This document shows, one piece after another, positions 33,674 through 42,692 of a stretch of DNA of 64,000 nt (position 1 is the stretch's first letter; each line of letters begins with the position of its first letter). Source of the stretch: Psychromicrobium lacuslunae (GTDB lineage Bacteria; Actinomycetota; Actinomycetes; Actinomycetales; Micrococcaceae); the NCBI RefSeq assembly GCF_000950575.1, contig NZ_CP011005.1, positions 124,001-188,000 on the forward strand. Reading direction: 5' to 3'. The notes below the pieces were generated by a model. That model was not told the origin of the DNA, did not search any database, and worked only from the letters and a program-made list of their open reading frames with translations. Made by a program: the position numbers and the translations under genes.

Positions 33674-35319
33674 CGGAGCGCGTCGTAGGCGAGCACTGCG
33701 GAGTAAAGCGTGGAGATCACCTCTCCTGAACTCAGATCCACGGCGAGGATTTCTTCTATTAGGGCCAGCCGCTGATAGAACACCGAACGCGACAGATGGC
33801 TGCCAGCGGCGGCTTCGGTGCGGTTGGCGGGGTGCCTCAGATAAGCGCGTAACACTTCTAGGAGATCGCCTGAGTGCTGGGCGTCCCAGCTCAGTATTTT
33901 GCCGAGCGTCAGCTCGACAAAAGCCTGCAGACTGTGTTGATGGCGCAGTCCGCCGATCAACAGCCTGAGCTGGTGTGTCTCGGCATAGCGGATCGGTGCT
34001 GGTGCTTGGCTGTTCGATTCCATTACCGGCAAGTTGAGCAAGCTGATCGCCTCGCGGACCGATCCACTGAGCTGGTCGGCGTCGTTGGCTGACCGTCCGA
34101 CCGCGATTTTTGCCTTTGGCCAATGCGCATGGATTGAGGAGATCAGAGTGTCAAGCTGATTGCTGTCTTGCAGGATCAGAATCAACCGAGTCAGTTTGAG
34201 GTTTCCGGAATCGACGGCTACCAGCGCCTTCAGCCCGTTCGCTTCGACGGCCTCGGCTAGTGTGTCGGCGGTTGGAATTACTCCGGTGGTGGCGGGTTGT
34301 AGAGGTATTTCCGCGACGATCCCAACGCAGTTCTGGTTGCGGATTGGGAAGCCGAGCGTTTCGGCAAGCTGGTTGAACTCGTCCGCGGAGGCAAAGTCAT
34401 GGTTGTTGAGCGCGCCAATGAGCTGGGCGTCGCGGGCGGTTCGCCAGGGGTTGGTGCTGCCAGCCGCTAGCCGATCAACGGCCAGGGTGAGGGCTGCTTG
34501 GCTGAGGATGTATTCAACTCCAGCGCTGCTGGGATTGAGCGGCTGGCTAGAATTCAATGACGGCGAGGAGGCCTGCGGAGACGATAATCGAGACCTCAGG
34601 CTGCCCCAGTGCTGACCGTGCGCGGTAATCGCCGAATTAGCCCACAGCGCTGAATTGCTCAATAGTTCGCGCACTACTGACTCCGTCTCACCGTCTGCGC
34701 ATTGCACGCCAGTCACCCGTTCCGCGATATCTACTAAGACCACGGGCGAACCCAGGAGCTGATAGCACTGCTGCAAGATCGCGGTGCTGGAAACGCCGCG
34801 GGAGATCATCTCGGCAAAGCGTTGGTTGACTGCCTCCCGAGCCTGTAAGACCGCCATCTGCTGAGCGGTGATCATGCTGTGCACGTGCTCAGTGACGACA
34901 ACGAATTGAATCTGCCGATGCAACACCACAAGCGGTATTTTGAATTGATGGCAGGCTTCCACTAGCACCCGCGGCGCGTGCGGCAGCCGTTCGCTGAGTT
35001 CTAGCACCAAACCTGAGACCTTGGCTTCGGCCAGGGCGGCGGCCAGCGAGCGCAAGGCGTCCGGCCGGGTCGGCCAAGCTGCACCGGTGCTGAGCACCAG
35101 TTCTTGGCCACGCAAGAGCGAGTGTATTTCGGAGGTTTCAAGAATATGCACCCAGCGCACCGGATTGTCGAGTGTCTGGCGGGCGGCAAGTACCTCGGGC
35201 TCACCACGCTGAAATTCGCTGAAAGCCAGTACCTCGCGCACAGTTGGTAGCGCCGGGCTTTGCGCCAGAGATTCTGGTGTAGCCGCTGAAGCCGCTGAAA
35301 GCTCTGAGAATGCAGTCAT
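33670..35319 (-). CDS. PucR family transcriptional regulator
   Basis: The 549-residue protein has the PucR N-terminal domain (about residues 25-150: TVREVLAFSEF, VRWVHILETSEI, GQELVLSTGAAW), a GGDEF-like middle, and the C-terminal PucR helix-turn-helix (about residues 475-545: LRHPANRTEAAAGSHLSRSVFYQRLALIE). PucR regulators control catabolic genes for purines, GABA or beta-amino acids. It is divergent from mmsA and the aminotransferase, so I infer that it responds to a substrate of that pathway. The last codon region overlaps the sufU stop. Confidence 0.9.
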   Translation of the reverse strand: MTAFSELSAASAATPESLAQSPALPTVREVLAFSEFQRGEPEVLAARQTLDNPVRWVHILETSEIHSLLRGQELVLSTGAAWPTRPDALRSLAAALAEAKVSGLVLELSERLPHAPRVLVEACHQFKIPLVVLHRQIQFVVVTEHVHSMITAQQMAVLQAREAVNQRFAEMISRGVSSTAILQQCYQLLGSPVVLVDIAERVTGVQCADGETESVVRELLSNSALWANSAITAHGQHWGSLRSRLSSPQASSPSLNSSQPLNPSSAGVEYILSQAALTLAVDRLAAGSTNPWRTARDAQLIGALNNHDFASADEFNQLAETLGFPIRNQNCVGIVAEIPLQPATTGVIPTADTLAEAVEANGLKALVAVDSGNLKLTRLILILQDSNQLDTLISSIHAHWPKAKIAVGRSANDADQLSGSVREAISLLNLPVMESNSQAPAPIRYAETHQLRLLIGGLRHQHSLQAFVELTLGKILSWDAQHSGDLLEVLRAYLRHPANRTEAAAGSHLSRSVFYQRLALIEEILAVDLSSGEVISTLYSAVLAYDALR

Positions 35320-35471
35320 ACAATCTGTTCTGTTTTGGGGGAAGTTCTAACAACTTGCCTGAGTGGCCAGTACTTTTACCTTGCCATAATTGAAATCGAG
35401 TGAATCATACAAAACGTACTGGTTCAAGCAATTTCCCTGGCGGTAGGCAAAATTTCAACGAAGGCGGCGAG

Positions 35472-36971
35472 ATGGCAAAAATTGGGCACTATATCGATGG
35501 ATCGCTGGTAGCAGCGGACACCGAATCGACTCAACGGTTCGGTGCGGTTTATAACCCGGCCACCGGTGAACAGCAGCACGAACTAGCCTTCGCCTCCTCG
35601 GCTCAGGTGAGTCTGGCCATTGAGGCGGCTGCTCGAGCATTTCCCGGCTGGCGTGCCACCTCCTTGACCAAGCGCGCTGATGTCTTCTTCAAACTGCGGC
35701 ACCTGGTCGCCCAGCATCAGCAAGAACTGGCCGCGCTGGTCACCTCCGAACATGGCAAGGTGCTCTCCGACGCTGGTGGTGAGATTTCGCGTGGTTTGGA
35801 GAACATTGAGTTCGCTGCTGGGCTGATCCAGCACCTCAAGGGTGACTACAGCGAACAGGTAGCAACCGGCGTCGACGTGCACTCGGTGAAGCAACCGGTC
35901 GGCGTGGTCGGCTGCATCACTCCCTTCAACTTCCCGGTGATGGTGCCGTTGTGGATGGTCTGCAATGCGATTGCCTGCGGCAATACGGTGGTGCTTAAAC
36001 CGAGTGAAAAGGACCCCTCGGCAGCGTTGCTGATTGCCGAACTCTTCAGCCAGGCGGGGCTGCCGGCTGGGGTGCTCAATGTGGTGAACGGTGATAAGGA
36101 AGCAGTTGATACGATCCTGGAGAGTCCGACCGTCCGAGCGGTGAGCTTCGTTGGATCCACGCCCATCGCCAGGTCCATTTATCAACGCGCCAGTGCGGCA
36201 GGAAAGCGAGTGCAGGCGCTAGGCGGCGCGAAGAACCATATGGTGGTGCTGCCTGACGCCGATCTGGATGCCGCCGCCGACGCCGCGGTCTCGGCTGCTT
36301 ACGGCTCAGCGGGGGAACGTTGTATGGCGGTTAGCGTGCTGGTGGCCGTTGGCGGCGTGGCGGATGCGCTGAGCGAGGCCATTCAGTCGCGGATCGCCAA
36401 GCTCAGCATTGGCGATGGCACCGATGCTAGCTCCGAGATGGGCCCGCTAATCACCGCTGAACACCGAGACAAGGTGGCAAGTTATGTCCATAACGCCCCC
36501 GCGGAGGGCGCCACCGTGGTGGTGGATGGCAGCCAGGATGCGGTTGCCGCGCAGCCAGGTTTCTTCCTCGGCGTCAGCTTGCTGGATCATGTCAACACCG
36601 AAATGAAGGCCTATCAGGACGAAATCTTCGGTCCGGTGCTCTCGATTGTGCGGGTTGATAGCTTTGAAGAAGCGGTTGCCCTGGTCAATCGCAATCAATA
36701 CGGTAACGGGGTAGCTATTTTCACCCGGGATGGCGGCGCCGCCCGGCAGTTCGAGTTTGAGATCGAAGCCGGCATGGTAGGCGTGAACGTGCCAATCCCG
36801 GTGCCGATCGGTAGTTTCTCCTTCGGTGGCTGGAAAGATTCGCTTTTCGGCGATTCACATATTTATGGCCCGGAGAGCATTCACTTCTACACTCGAAGCA
36901 AGGTGGTGACCACCCGCTGGCCAGACCCGGCCTCGTCCAGCGTGGACCTGGGATTTCCCAGCAATCATTGA
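35472..36971 (+). CDS. mmsA: CoA-acylating methylmalonate-semialdehyde dehydrogenase
   Basis: The 499-residue aldehyde dehydrogenase turns methylmalonate semialdehyde or malonate semialdehyde into propionyl- or acetyl-CoA in valine or beta-alanine breakdown. The family blocks GCITPFNFPVMVPLWM, FVGSTPIARSIYQ and the Cys-containing GSAGERCMAVSV are intact, and the C-terminal VPIPVPIGSFSFGGWKDSLFGD is diagnostic. ATG 35472 is chosen from AAGG seven bases upstream; the frame is open to 35400 but with no better signal. It heads an operon with the aminotransferase 12 bases downstream. Confidence 0.94.
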   Translation: MAKIGHYIDGSLVAADTESTQRFGAVYNPATGEQQHELAFASSAQVSLAIEAAARAFPGWRATSLTKRADVFFKLRHLVAQHQQELAALVTSEHGKVLSDAGGEISRGLENIEFAAGLIQHLKGDYSEQVATGVDVHSVKQPVGVVGCITPFNFPVMVPLWMVCNAIACGNTVVLKPSEKDPSAALLIAELFSQAGLPAGVLNVVNGDKEAVDTILESPTVRAVSFVGSTPIARSIYQRASAAGKRVQALGGAKNHMVVLPDADLDAAADAAVSAAYGSAGERCMAVSVLVAVGGVADALSEAIQSRIAKLSIGDGTDASSEMGPLITAEHRDKVASYVHNAPAEGATVVVDGSQDAVAAQPGFFLGVSLLDHVNTEMKAYQDEIFGPVLSIVRVDSFEEAVALVNRNQYGNGVAIFTRDGGAARQFEFEIEAGMVGVNVPIPVPIGSFSFGGWKDSLFGDSHIYGPESIHFYTRSKVVTTRWPDPASSSVDLGFPSNH

Positions 36972-36983
36972 GAGGATCGCAGC

Positions 36984-38357
36984 ATGAGCATTGAAACCAC
37001 ATCCCAGCAGGCGGTGCAGAGCGCGGAGGCGCAAGTTCGTTCCGACGACCGGAATCATGTCTTCCATTCCTGGTCGGCGCAAGCGCTCATTGATCCGTTG
37101 CCGGTAGCCGGTGGTGCCGGTTCGACCTTCTGGGATTATTCGGGCAAGAAGTACCTTGATTTCTCCTCTCAGCTGGTCAACCTGAACCTCGGACACCAGC
37201 ACCCGCGGCTGGTTGAGGCAATTAAGCGGCAGGCAGACCGGCTGGCAACTATTCAACCCGCCTTCGCTAACGACGTGCGCGGTGAATTGGCCCGTTTGCT
37301 CGCCGAGCGAGCACCGGGGAGCCTGAACAAGGTCTTCTTCACCAATGGTGGTGCCGATGCTAATGAACACGCGGTGCGAATGGCCCGCCACCACACCGGT
37401 CGGCGGAAAATTCTGGCCGCCTATCGCAGCTACCACGGTGGTACCACCACAGCGATGAGCCTGACCGGTGAGCCGCGTCGTTGGGCGAATGACCCGGGCG
37501 ACGCTTCGGTGGTGCATTTCTTCGGCCCTTACCCGTACCGCTCAGCCTTTCACGCCAGCTCCGCAGCAGAAGAGACGCAGCGCGCCCTGGAACACCTTGA
37601 ATCGGTGATCCAGTTGGAAGGCCCGGGAACCATCGCCGGCGTTATTTTGGAGACCGTGGTGGGGACCAATGGGGTGCTGATTCCGCCGCCTGGCTACCTC
37701 AAAGGTGTACGCGAAATCTGCGACCGCTACAACTTGGTCTACATTGCCGACGAAGTGATGGTCGGTTTTGGCCGGATCGGCGAGTGGTTCGCGGTCGACG
37801 CTTTCGACGTCGTGCCCGACCTGCTCACCTTCGCCAAGGGCGTGAACTCAGGTTATGTGCCGCTCGGTGGGGTGTTGATCTCCGATGCAATAGCTGAGAC
37901 TTTCGCCAACCGGGCCTATCCGGGTGGCCTGACCTATTCGGGGCACCCGCTAGCTTGCGCGGTCGGGGTGGAGACTATGCACGTTTTTGAGGATGAGCAG
38001 ATTGTGCAGCGGGTGCGTGACCTTGGTGAGCGAGTGGTGCGCCCGGAGCTGGAACGCTGGCAGCGGGAGCACCCCAGCGTTGGTGAGATCCGTGGCCGGG
38101 GTTTGTTTTGGGCGGTCGAATTGGTCAAAGATCAGAGCAGCCGGGAACCACTGGTGCCGTTCAACGCTTCGGGTGAGGCAGCTGCGCCCATGAATGCGGT
38201 GGCTGCCGCCTGCAAGGCGGAAGGGCTCTGGCCGTTCACGCACTTCAACCGAGTCCATGTCGCGCCGCCGCTGGTGATCTCCGAAGAAGAATTGCGCCGC
38301 GGCCTGGACATTATTGACCGTGCCTTAGTTCAGGCCGATGCCCTGGTCACCGGCTAG
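36984..38357 (+). CDS. Class III aminotransferase (omega-amino acid / beta-alanine type)
   Basis: The 457-residue PLP enzyme belongs to the class III aminotransferases. It shows the cofactor glycine-rich stretch FTNGGADANEHAVRMAR, RSYHGGTTTAMSLTG, the Asp in IADEVMVGFGRIG and the PLP lysine in TFAKGVNSGYVPLGGV. Its place after mmsA and under a PucR regulator suggests that it converts beta-alanine, GABA-like or 3-aminoisobutyrate amines to semialdehydes that mmsA then oxidises. GAGG upstream supports ATG 36984. The exact amine substrate is unresolved. Confidence 0.88.
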   Translation: MSIETTSQQAVQSAEAQVRSDDRNHVFHSWSAQALIDPLPVAGGAGSTFWDYSGKKYLDFSSQLVNLNLGHQHPRLVEAIKRQADRLATIQPAFANDVRGELARLLAERAPGSLNKVFFTNGGADANEHAVRMARHHTGRRKILAAYRSYHGGTTTAMSLTGEPRRWANDPGDASVVHFFGPYPYRSAFHASSAAEETQRALEHLESVIQLEGPGTIAGVILETVVGTNGVLIPPPGYLKGVREICDRYNLVYIADEVMVGFGRIGEWFAVDAFDVVPDLLTFAKGVNSGYVPLGGVLISDAIAETFANRAYPGGLTYSGHPLACAVGVETMHVFEDEQIVQRVRDLGERVVRPELERWQREHPSVGEIRGRGLFWAVELVKDQSSREPLVPFNASGEAAAPMNAVAAACKAEGLWPFTHFNRVHVAPPLVISEEELRRGLDIIDRALVQADALVTG

Positions 38358-38372
38358 TCGTACTGTTCAGAT

Positions 38373-38405
38373 AGCTGGGTGAGCTGCCGGCTCGCTCACC
38401 CAGCT
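38373..38405 (+). terminator. Terminator hairpin after the aminotransferase
   Basis: A 12-bp stem AGCTGGGTGAGC/GCTCACCCAGCT with a nine-base loop starts 16 bases after the stop codon. No T tract follows. Confidence 0.65.
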
Positions 38406-38621
38406 AGGCATCGGGTAACTGGCTGACTGAAGGCTTTATGTAGCCTTGTATAGAGCTGTGAAATTCGACCTTAAAATTGAGTTTTCCTGATTTTGGACCG
38501 GACGTTTCAGTCACGAATTTCATTTCTGAAACAAAGTTGCCCAAACCCATAGTTTCTTTTCCAGCGTGGAGGTATCTTCAAAGAGATGCTTCGTTGAGCA
38601 GAACACGGTGAGGACAGGAAA

Positions 38622-39191
38622 ATGAATAAAGTAGCAAAAGCCGGTATTTCTGCCGGCATCGCCGGGCTGTTATTGCTCGGCGGCGCAGGAACCTATGCAC
38701 TATGGCAGGACAGCAAGACAGTCAATGCGGGCACTGTGCAGACCGGTCAGCTTAAGCTGACTCTGGGTGCGGCTGGCACCTGGAAGGACATTTCCTCGGA
38801 CGTCAGCGGTGCGCCGACCATCGACCCGGCGGTCTTTAAAATCGTCCCCGGTGACACCATTCAGTTCACCCAAGGGGTCACAATTCTGGCTGATGGGCAG
38901 AACCTCAAAGGTCAGCTGACCATTGATCAATCAACTGTTACCGCGGCTATCCCGGCTGCCTGGCAACCCTATGTGACGGTCACCGTGGCACCCTCCGGGC
39001 TGCCCGCCGGGATCACAAATAATGCTGGCGTGCTGTCCTTCACCGCACCTGGTAGCTACAGCTTCAACGTCGGTATCACCGTCGCCTTTGCTAAGGGAAC
39101 CAATGCTTCGGGCACCGATGATGAAACCATCGAGAATCAAACGGCTAATCTGAACGGTCTGGCGCTCAAGCTGGAGCAGATCCGTCCATAG
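38622..39191 (+). CDS. Alternate-type (SipW-cognate) signal peptide surface protein, cassette gene 1
   Basis: The 189-residue protein starts with a short basic tip and a hydrophobic segment ending GGAGTYALWQDS (about residues 20-31), the hallmark of exported proteins handled by SipW-like peptidases (TasA/CalY/RER_14450 types). The remainder is beta-rich and Thr/Val/Gly-rich without a known catalytic motif: a likely surface fibre or biofilm subunit. A GGACAGGAAA purine tract lies upstream of ATG 38622. It is the first of six same-strand genes. It is related to genes 2 and 5 of the cassette by its N-terminus only. Confidence 0.85.
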   Translation: MNKVAKAGISAGIAGLLLLGGAGTYALWQDSKTVNAGTVQTGQLKLTLGAAGTWKDISSDVSGAPTIDPAVFKIVPGDTIQFTQGVTILADGQNLKGQLTIDQSTVTAAIPAAWQPYVTVTVAPSGLPAGITNNAGVLSFTAPGSYSFNVGITVAFAKGTNASGTDDETIENQTANLNGLALKLEQIRP

Positions 39192-39206
39192 GCGGGTGCC
39201 TAGTTC

Positions 39207-39785
39207 ATGCGCCGGAGGTTCATTTTCGCGTCCTTAGCGGTCGTGCTGGCCTTCATCCTCTTGGGTGGGGCCGGTACGGCCGCGTTGTGGCGCTCGAATG
39301 CGACCATCAATGCCGGCACGGTGGGCACCGGTACATTAATAATTCTCAATGGTGATGCCAGTACCCAGGTCAAAAACACGGTGCTCAGCTCATTGACCGC
39401 CAGCGCCTTGGTGCCGGGTGGTTCCGCGCAGGCCCCGCTGACCGTTCGGAATGCTGGCACAGCGAAGTTCGCCTATGGTCTGGCCGGTATTACCGGTAAT
39501 GCCGTCGGCACGGCTTCAGTAGCGCTGCAGAGTGCACTGCAAATCAGCATTATCGCGGTGGCAAACACCGCAGCTTGCCCGGTCAATGGGGCAGCGGCCT
39601 CGGGCACTCAGCTTTACAACGGCGCGGTTTCCTCGAGTGCCACGTTCTCCGCGGTTCAGAACTTACTGCCCAGCACCAGCATGGTGCTCTGTTTGCGGAT
39701 TACTTTGCCTAGCAGCGCCACGGTGACGGTTGCGGCCGGACAGCTGGCGCTCACCTTCAACTGGCGAGCGGATCAAATCCGATGA
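39207..39785 (+). CDS. Alternate-type signal peptide surface protein, cassette gene 2
   Basis: The 192-residue protein has the same signal type: RRR tip, hydrophobic core, then LLGGAGTAALWRSN at about residues 18-31, nearly identical to gene 1 at LLGGAGTxALW. The mature part is a beta-rich sequence with two Cys (AACPVN and VLCLRI) that could form a disulphide. Its stop overlaps the signal peptidase gene by ATGA, showing translational coupling. Function by analogy: surface fibre or adhesin subunit. Confidence 0.83.
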   Translation: MRRRFIFASLAVVLAFILLGGAGTAALWRSNATINAGTVGTGTLIILNGDASTQVKNTVLSSLTASALVPGGSAQAPLTVRNAGTAKFAYGLAGITGNAVGTASVALQSALQISIIAVANTAACPVNGAAASGTQLYNGAVSSSATFSAVQNLLPSTSMVLCLRITLPSSATVTVAAGQLALTFNWRADQIR

Positions 39786-40360
39786 GCGTCGTGCAGCAGA
39801 GCCAGCCGACCGCCCGCCGAGTGCGGAGGCAGAAAAGCCAGTGGCATTGGGCCGGACAGATCCTGTCCTGGTTGCTCTTATTATTGGTACTAGCTGCCGT
39901 GCTTGCCACTATTGTGGTCCCTCGAATCGGTGGCGCCCAGAGTTATACGGTGCTGACCGGATCAATGGAACCGGGCTTGCCGCCGGGCACCTTGGCGGTG
40001 GTGAAACCGATCGACCCGGCTGAGCTGGCCATAGGCGACATTGTCACTTATCAGATCAAATCCGGCGAACCGGCTGTGGTGACGCACCGAGTGATTGCAG
40101 TGACCGCGAGCACCGATGGGCAGCTCCGCTTCATCACTCAGGGCGACGCCAATAACGCCCCCGATGAGCAAAGCGTTCGACCAGTGCAGATTCGAGGCAA
40201 GCTTTGGTACTCGCTGCCGCTGGTCGGTTATCTCAATACCGCGATTAGCGGTGAGGCACATATTTGGCTGCTCTGGATAGCGGTCGCGGGTTTGCTTGGT
40301 TATGCCGCGTTTATGCTGGTCAGCGCTTATTTGGAGAGGCGGCGAGGGGTGCGAAAATGA
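39782..40360 (+). CDS. sipW: Signal peptidase I, SipW/archaeal (S26B) type
   Basis: The 192-residue membrane peptidase has an N-terminal helix (about residues 27-46) and a C-terminal helix (about 160-180). Catalytic residues fit the Ser-His-Asp type of SipW/Sec11: Ser61 in LTGSMEPG, His102 in VVTHRVIAV and Asp122 in QGDANN; a usual bacterial SPase would have Lys where His102 is. It is flanked by genes with the matching signal peptides and overlaps both neighbours by ATGA, so it should mature them. Confidence 0.9.
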   Translation: MSVVQQSQPTARRVRRQKSQWHWAGQILSWLLLLLVLAAVLATIVVPRIGGAQSYTVLTGSMEPGLPPGTLAVVKPIDPAELAIGDIVTYQIKSGEPAVVTHRVIAVTASTDGQLRFITQGDANNAPDEQSVRPVQIRGKLWYSLPLVGYLNTAISGEAHIWLLWIAVAGLLGYAAFMLVSAYLERRRGVRK

Positions 40361-41025
40361 CAACATTTTTCACTGCAATGCGCCGCCGCTTCTCGCTCGC
40401 GCTCGTGATGGTAGCCGTTCTAACGCTGGGGTTCGCCAACACGGCGCAGGCCGCTGGCGAACTTGAGTTGAGCAAGGACGGCAATCGCTGGGCACAGTCA
40501 ATTGCCGCGCCACTTTTCGATCCGCAACAAAAGTTGGTGCCTGGAGGCTCACTGAAAACTGAGTTCTGGGCACGGAATTCAGGCCCTTCAGCTGCCCAGC
40601 TTTCAGTGAAGCTCGGCTCGACAACCTTGGGCGAGCTGTTTCAGCGCGATTTACTCAGCCTGAGCGTCAGCGCGAGCAACGGCACCGTTTGGACGGCCAG
40701 CCGAACCGCTTCGAACTCGGCCAATTTATTAGCCGATCTGCCGGTGAGCGGTACCCAGAAACTGACCCTCACGATCAGCTTGGCTGTTGCTGCGGCGAAT
40801 GACACCGAACTGCGTTCGGTTCCGGTTGATCTGCAATTAATTCTCGCCGGTACAGCTGGGGACAACCACCCGGTGCCGCCGCAGAAACCTGAGCTACCTA
40901 ACACCGGGATAGTCATGTTGCCGCTGCTGCTAGCTTTCGCTTGCTTCGTCGGCGGTTGGTTTGCGGTGCTGGCCACCCGGCGGCGTCGAGATCGGGCAGC
41001 GATGATCCCGGGGGAACTGCAATGA
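40357..41025 (+). CDS. LPXTG-anchored cell-wall protein, cassette gene 4
   Basis: The 222-residue protein has a standard-looking signal peptide (basic MRRRFS tip, hydrophobic core, cleavage after AQAAG, about residue 33) and a full sortase sorting signal at the C-terminus: LPNTG at about residues 180-184, a hydrophobic helix and RRRRDR. The middle is a beta-rich domain with ARNSGPSAAQLSV. It lacks the alternate signal type of its neighbours and so probably is the wall anchor of the set. ATG 40357 overlaps the peptidase stop; the next gene overlaps its stop. Confidence 0.88.
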   Translation: MTTFFTAMRRRFSLALVMVAVLTLGFANTAQAAGELELSKDGNRWAQSIAAPLFDPQQKLVPGGSLKTEFWARNSGPSAAQLSVKLGSTTLGELFQRDLLSLSVSASNGTVWTASRTASNSANLLADLPVSGTQKLTLTISLAVAAANDTELRSVPVDLQLILAGTAGDNHPVPPQKPELPNTGIVMLPLLLAFACFVGGWFAVLATRRRRDRAAMIPGELQ

Positions 41026-41612
41026 CCATGTTCAAAGGGCGCTCGCGGTGGTTCAAGATACGGCTGATCCTCTGCTTGGGCACCGTGCTGGGGCTAGGGG
41101 CGGTCGGTACGCTCGCCGCCTGGCAAGACTCAGCGACGGCTACCTCCGGTACGCTGACCGCCGGTACTTTCGATCTGACCTTACGACAGGCCAGCTCGGG
41201 GGCGGATGGTGCTGTTGGAATTGGAGTTAATTTCGCGTTCAGCGACTTTACCGGCACCGGAATGGTGCCCAATGGAACCGCGATAGCAAAGGCTCTTACT
41301 CCTAAGAACAGCGGCAATACGGCGTTTGGTTACCAGATTGCGGTGAGCGGTTCGGGAACCCTGGCGACTGCAGCTACCGGTCTGAATATCGCGATTTACG
41401 CCACCTCGAGCTGTAGTGCCGCCCTACAGGGCACCGCTGGTTCACTGTATTCCGGCAAGGTCGGCGGCACAGCCACCGCCTCGCGTACGCTAAATGCTGC
41501 TGCCACTGATCCACTCTGCGTCTTAGCCTGGCTCGACGCCTCGACAGCGAATGCGCTGCAAGGCCAAAATGGCACCGTGACGCTCTCCTTTACCGCGACG
41601 CAGGTGCCATGA
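41022..41612 (+). CDS. Alternate-type signal peptide surface protein, cassette gene 5
   Basis: The 196-residue protein has a basic tip, a hydrophobic core and GAVGTLAAWQDSATATSG at about residues 26-43, the same signal class as genes 1 and 2. The mature region is Ala/Gly/Thr-rich, beta-rich, with two Cys (SSCSAAL and PLCVLAW) placed similarly to those of gene 2, so genes 2 and 5 may be paralogues. ATG 41022 is coupled to the LPXTG gene by overlap and its stop overlaps the next gene. Confidence 0.85.
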   Translation: MTMFKGRSRWFKIRLILCLGTVLGLGAVGTLAAWQDSATATSGTLTAGTFDLTLRQASSGADGAVGIGVNFAFSDFTGTGMVPNGTAIAKALTPKNSGNTAFGYQIAVSGSGTLATAATGLNIAIYATSSCSAALQGTAGSLYSGKVGGTATASRTLNAAATDPLCVLAWLDASTANALQGQNGTVTLSFTATQVP

Positions 41613-42676
41613 TGACCCAGAAACCAGCAGCGAAGAATTGGCAGCACTGGCTCCGCGAAATAGGTCTCACTCTGGGCGCCCTGGTCGGCTTGGTCTGTGT
41701 GCTGGCCGCCATTGGTGCGGTCTTCTTTGGTCTGTCACCGGTTATTTTCCGTTCCGGTTCAATGGCTCCGGCAATTGATACTGGAGCTCTGGCGATAGCC
41801 CAAAATGTTCCGGTGCATGAGGTGCACAGCGGGGACGTGGTGAGCGTGCAGAACTCGGACGGGGAGCGGGTTACCCACCGGGTTGTCGCGGTGCAATCAC
41901 TGAACCCCAACGAGGCGATGCTCACCCTCAAGGGCGACGCTAATCCGCAGCCCGATTTGCAGAGCTATCAGGTCAGCAAAGTGGACAGGGTGTTGTTCTC
42001 GGTCCCCGGTATTGGCTACTTGGTGGCTTGGCTGCAGAGCCCATGGGTGATCTTCTTGGGCGGTCTCCTAGTGGGCGTGCTGCTCACCCTGGCTTTCCGC
42101 CCGACTCGGCGGAAAGCGGCTGAGGAGCCGGTTGAGCCAACGACTCTGATCGAGCCCTCGGATAGTCCACCGGGCAGCGAAGCCGATGAAAGTGCCGACA
42201 AACCAGCCGGGCAACGGCTCGGTCGGGCGCTGTCTTTACTAGTGGCTGGTGCCTTACTGGCCACCGGCTTAGCCGCCGGGGGAGTCAGGGACACCATGGC
42301 GAGCTTCCAGGACACCGCCGCTGCGGCCTCGGGCACCTTCAGCTCCGCCACCCTGCCACAACCGACGCCCAACCCGCCTAATTGCGCGGCGAGCGGGATA
42401 CCCTCTACCGCGCAGGTCAGCTGGAACGCCGCCACCTTACCCAGCGGTGCCCAGTTTAGGCTCCGCTACAGCGGGCTAATCAATGGCACCGTGCTACTGG
42501 GTAGCGCGACCAGTTACACCTTCCAAGGATCATTGCTCGGTGGCTTAGGCCTGGGCAGTGGCCGACTCAATGTGGACGTTGACACCATTATTTCGGGTAC
42601 AAACTGGGTCAGCCCGGTGGCCAGCAGAACGATTGGCTACAGCATCACCGTGGTGATCGCATCCTTTACTTGTTGA
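41609..42676 (+). CDS. Signal peptidase fused to a substrate-like surface domain, cassette gene 6
   Basis: The 355-residue protein carries a complete SipW-type peptidase in its first half (N-terminal helix about residues 19-42; Ser51 in RSGSMAPA, His90 in VTHRVVAV, Asp110 in KGDANPQ; second helix about 146-163). An acidic, Pro/Glu/Ser-rich linker (about 165-200) leads to a third helix (about 207-224) followed by RDTMASFQDTAAAASGTF, which aligns with the signal-cleavage region of genes 1, 2 and 5. A beta-rich domain with a terminal Cys pair (PPNCAAS and ASFTC) ends it. The fusion could cut itself. Confidence 0.88.
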   Translation: MMTQKPAAKNWQHWLREIGLTLGALVGLVCVLAAIGAVFFGLSPVIFRSGSMAPAIDTGALAIAQNVPVHEVHSGDVVSVQNSDGERVTHRVVAVQSLNPNEAMLTLKGDANPQPDLQSYQVSKVDRVLFSVPGIGYLVAWLQSPWVIFLGGLLVGVLLTLAFRPTRRKAAEEPVEPTTLIEPSDSPPGSEADESADKPAGQRLGRALSLLVAGALLATGLAAGGVRDTMASFQDTAAAASGTFSSATLPQPTPNPPNCAASGIPSTAQVSWNAATLPSGAQFRLRYSGLINGTVLLGSATSYTFQGSLLGGLGLGSGRLNVDVDTIISGTNWVSPVASRTIGYSITVVIASFTC

Positions 42677-42692
42677 TACCTGCTGATACCTG

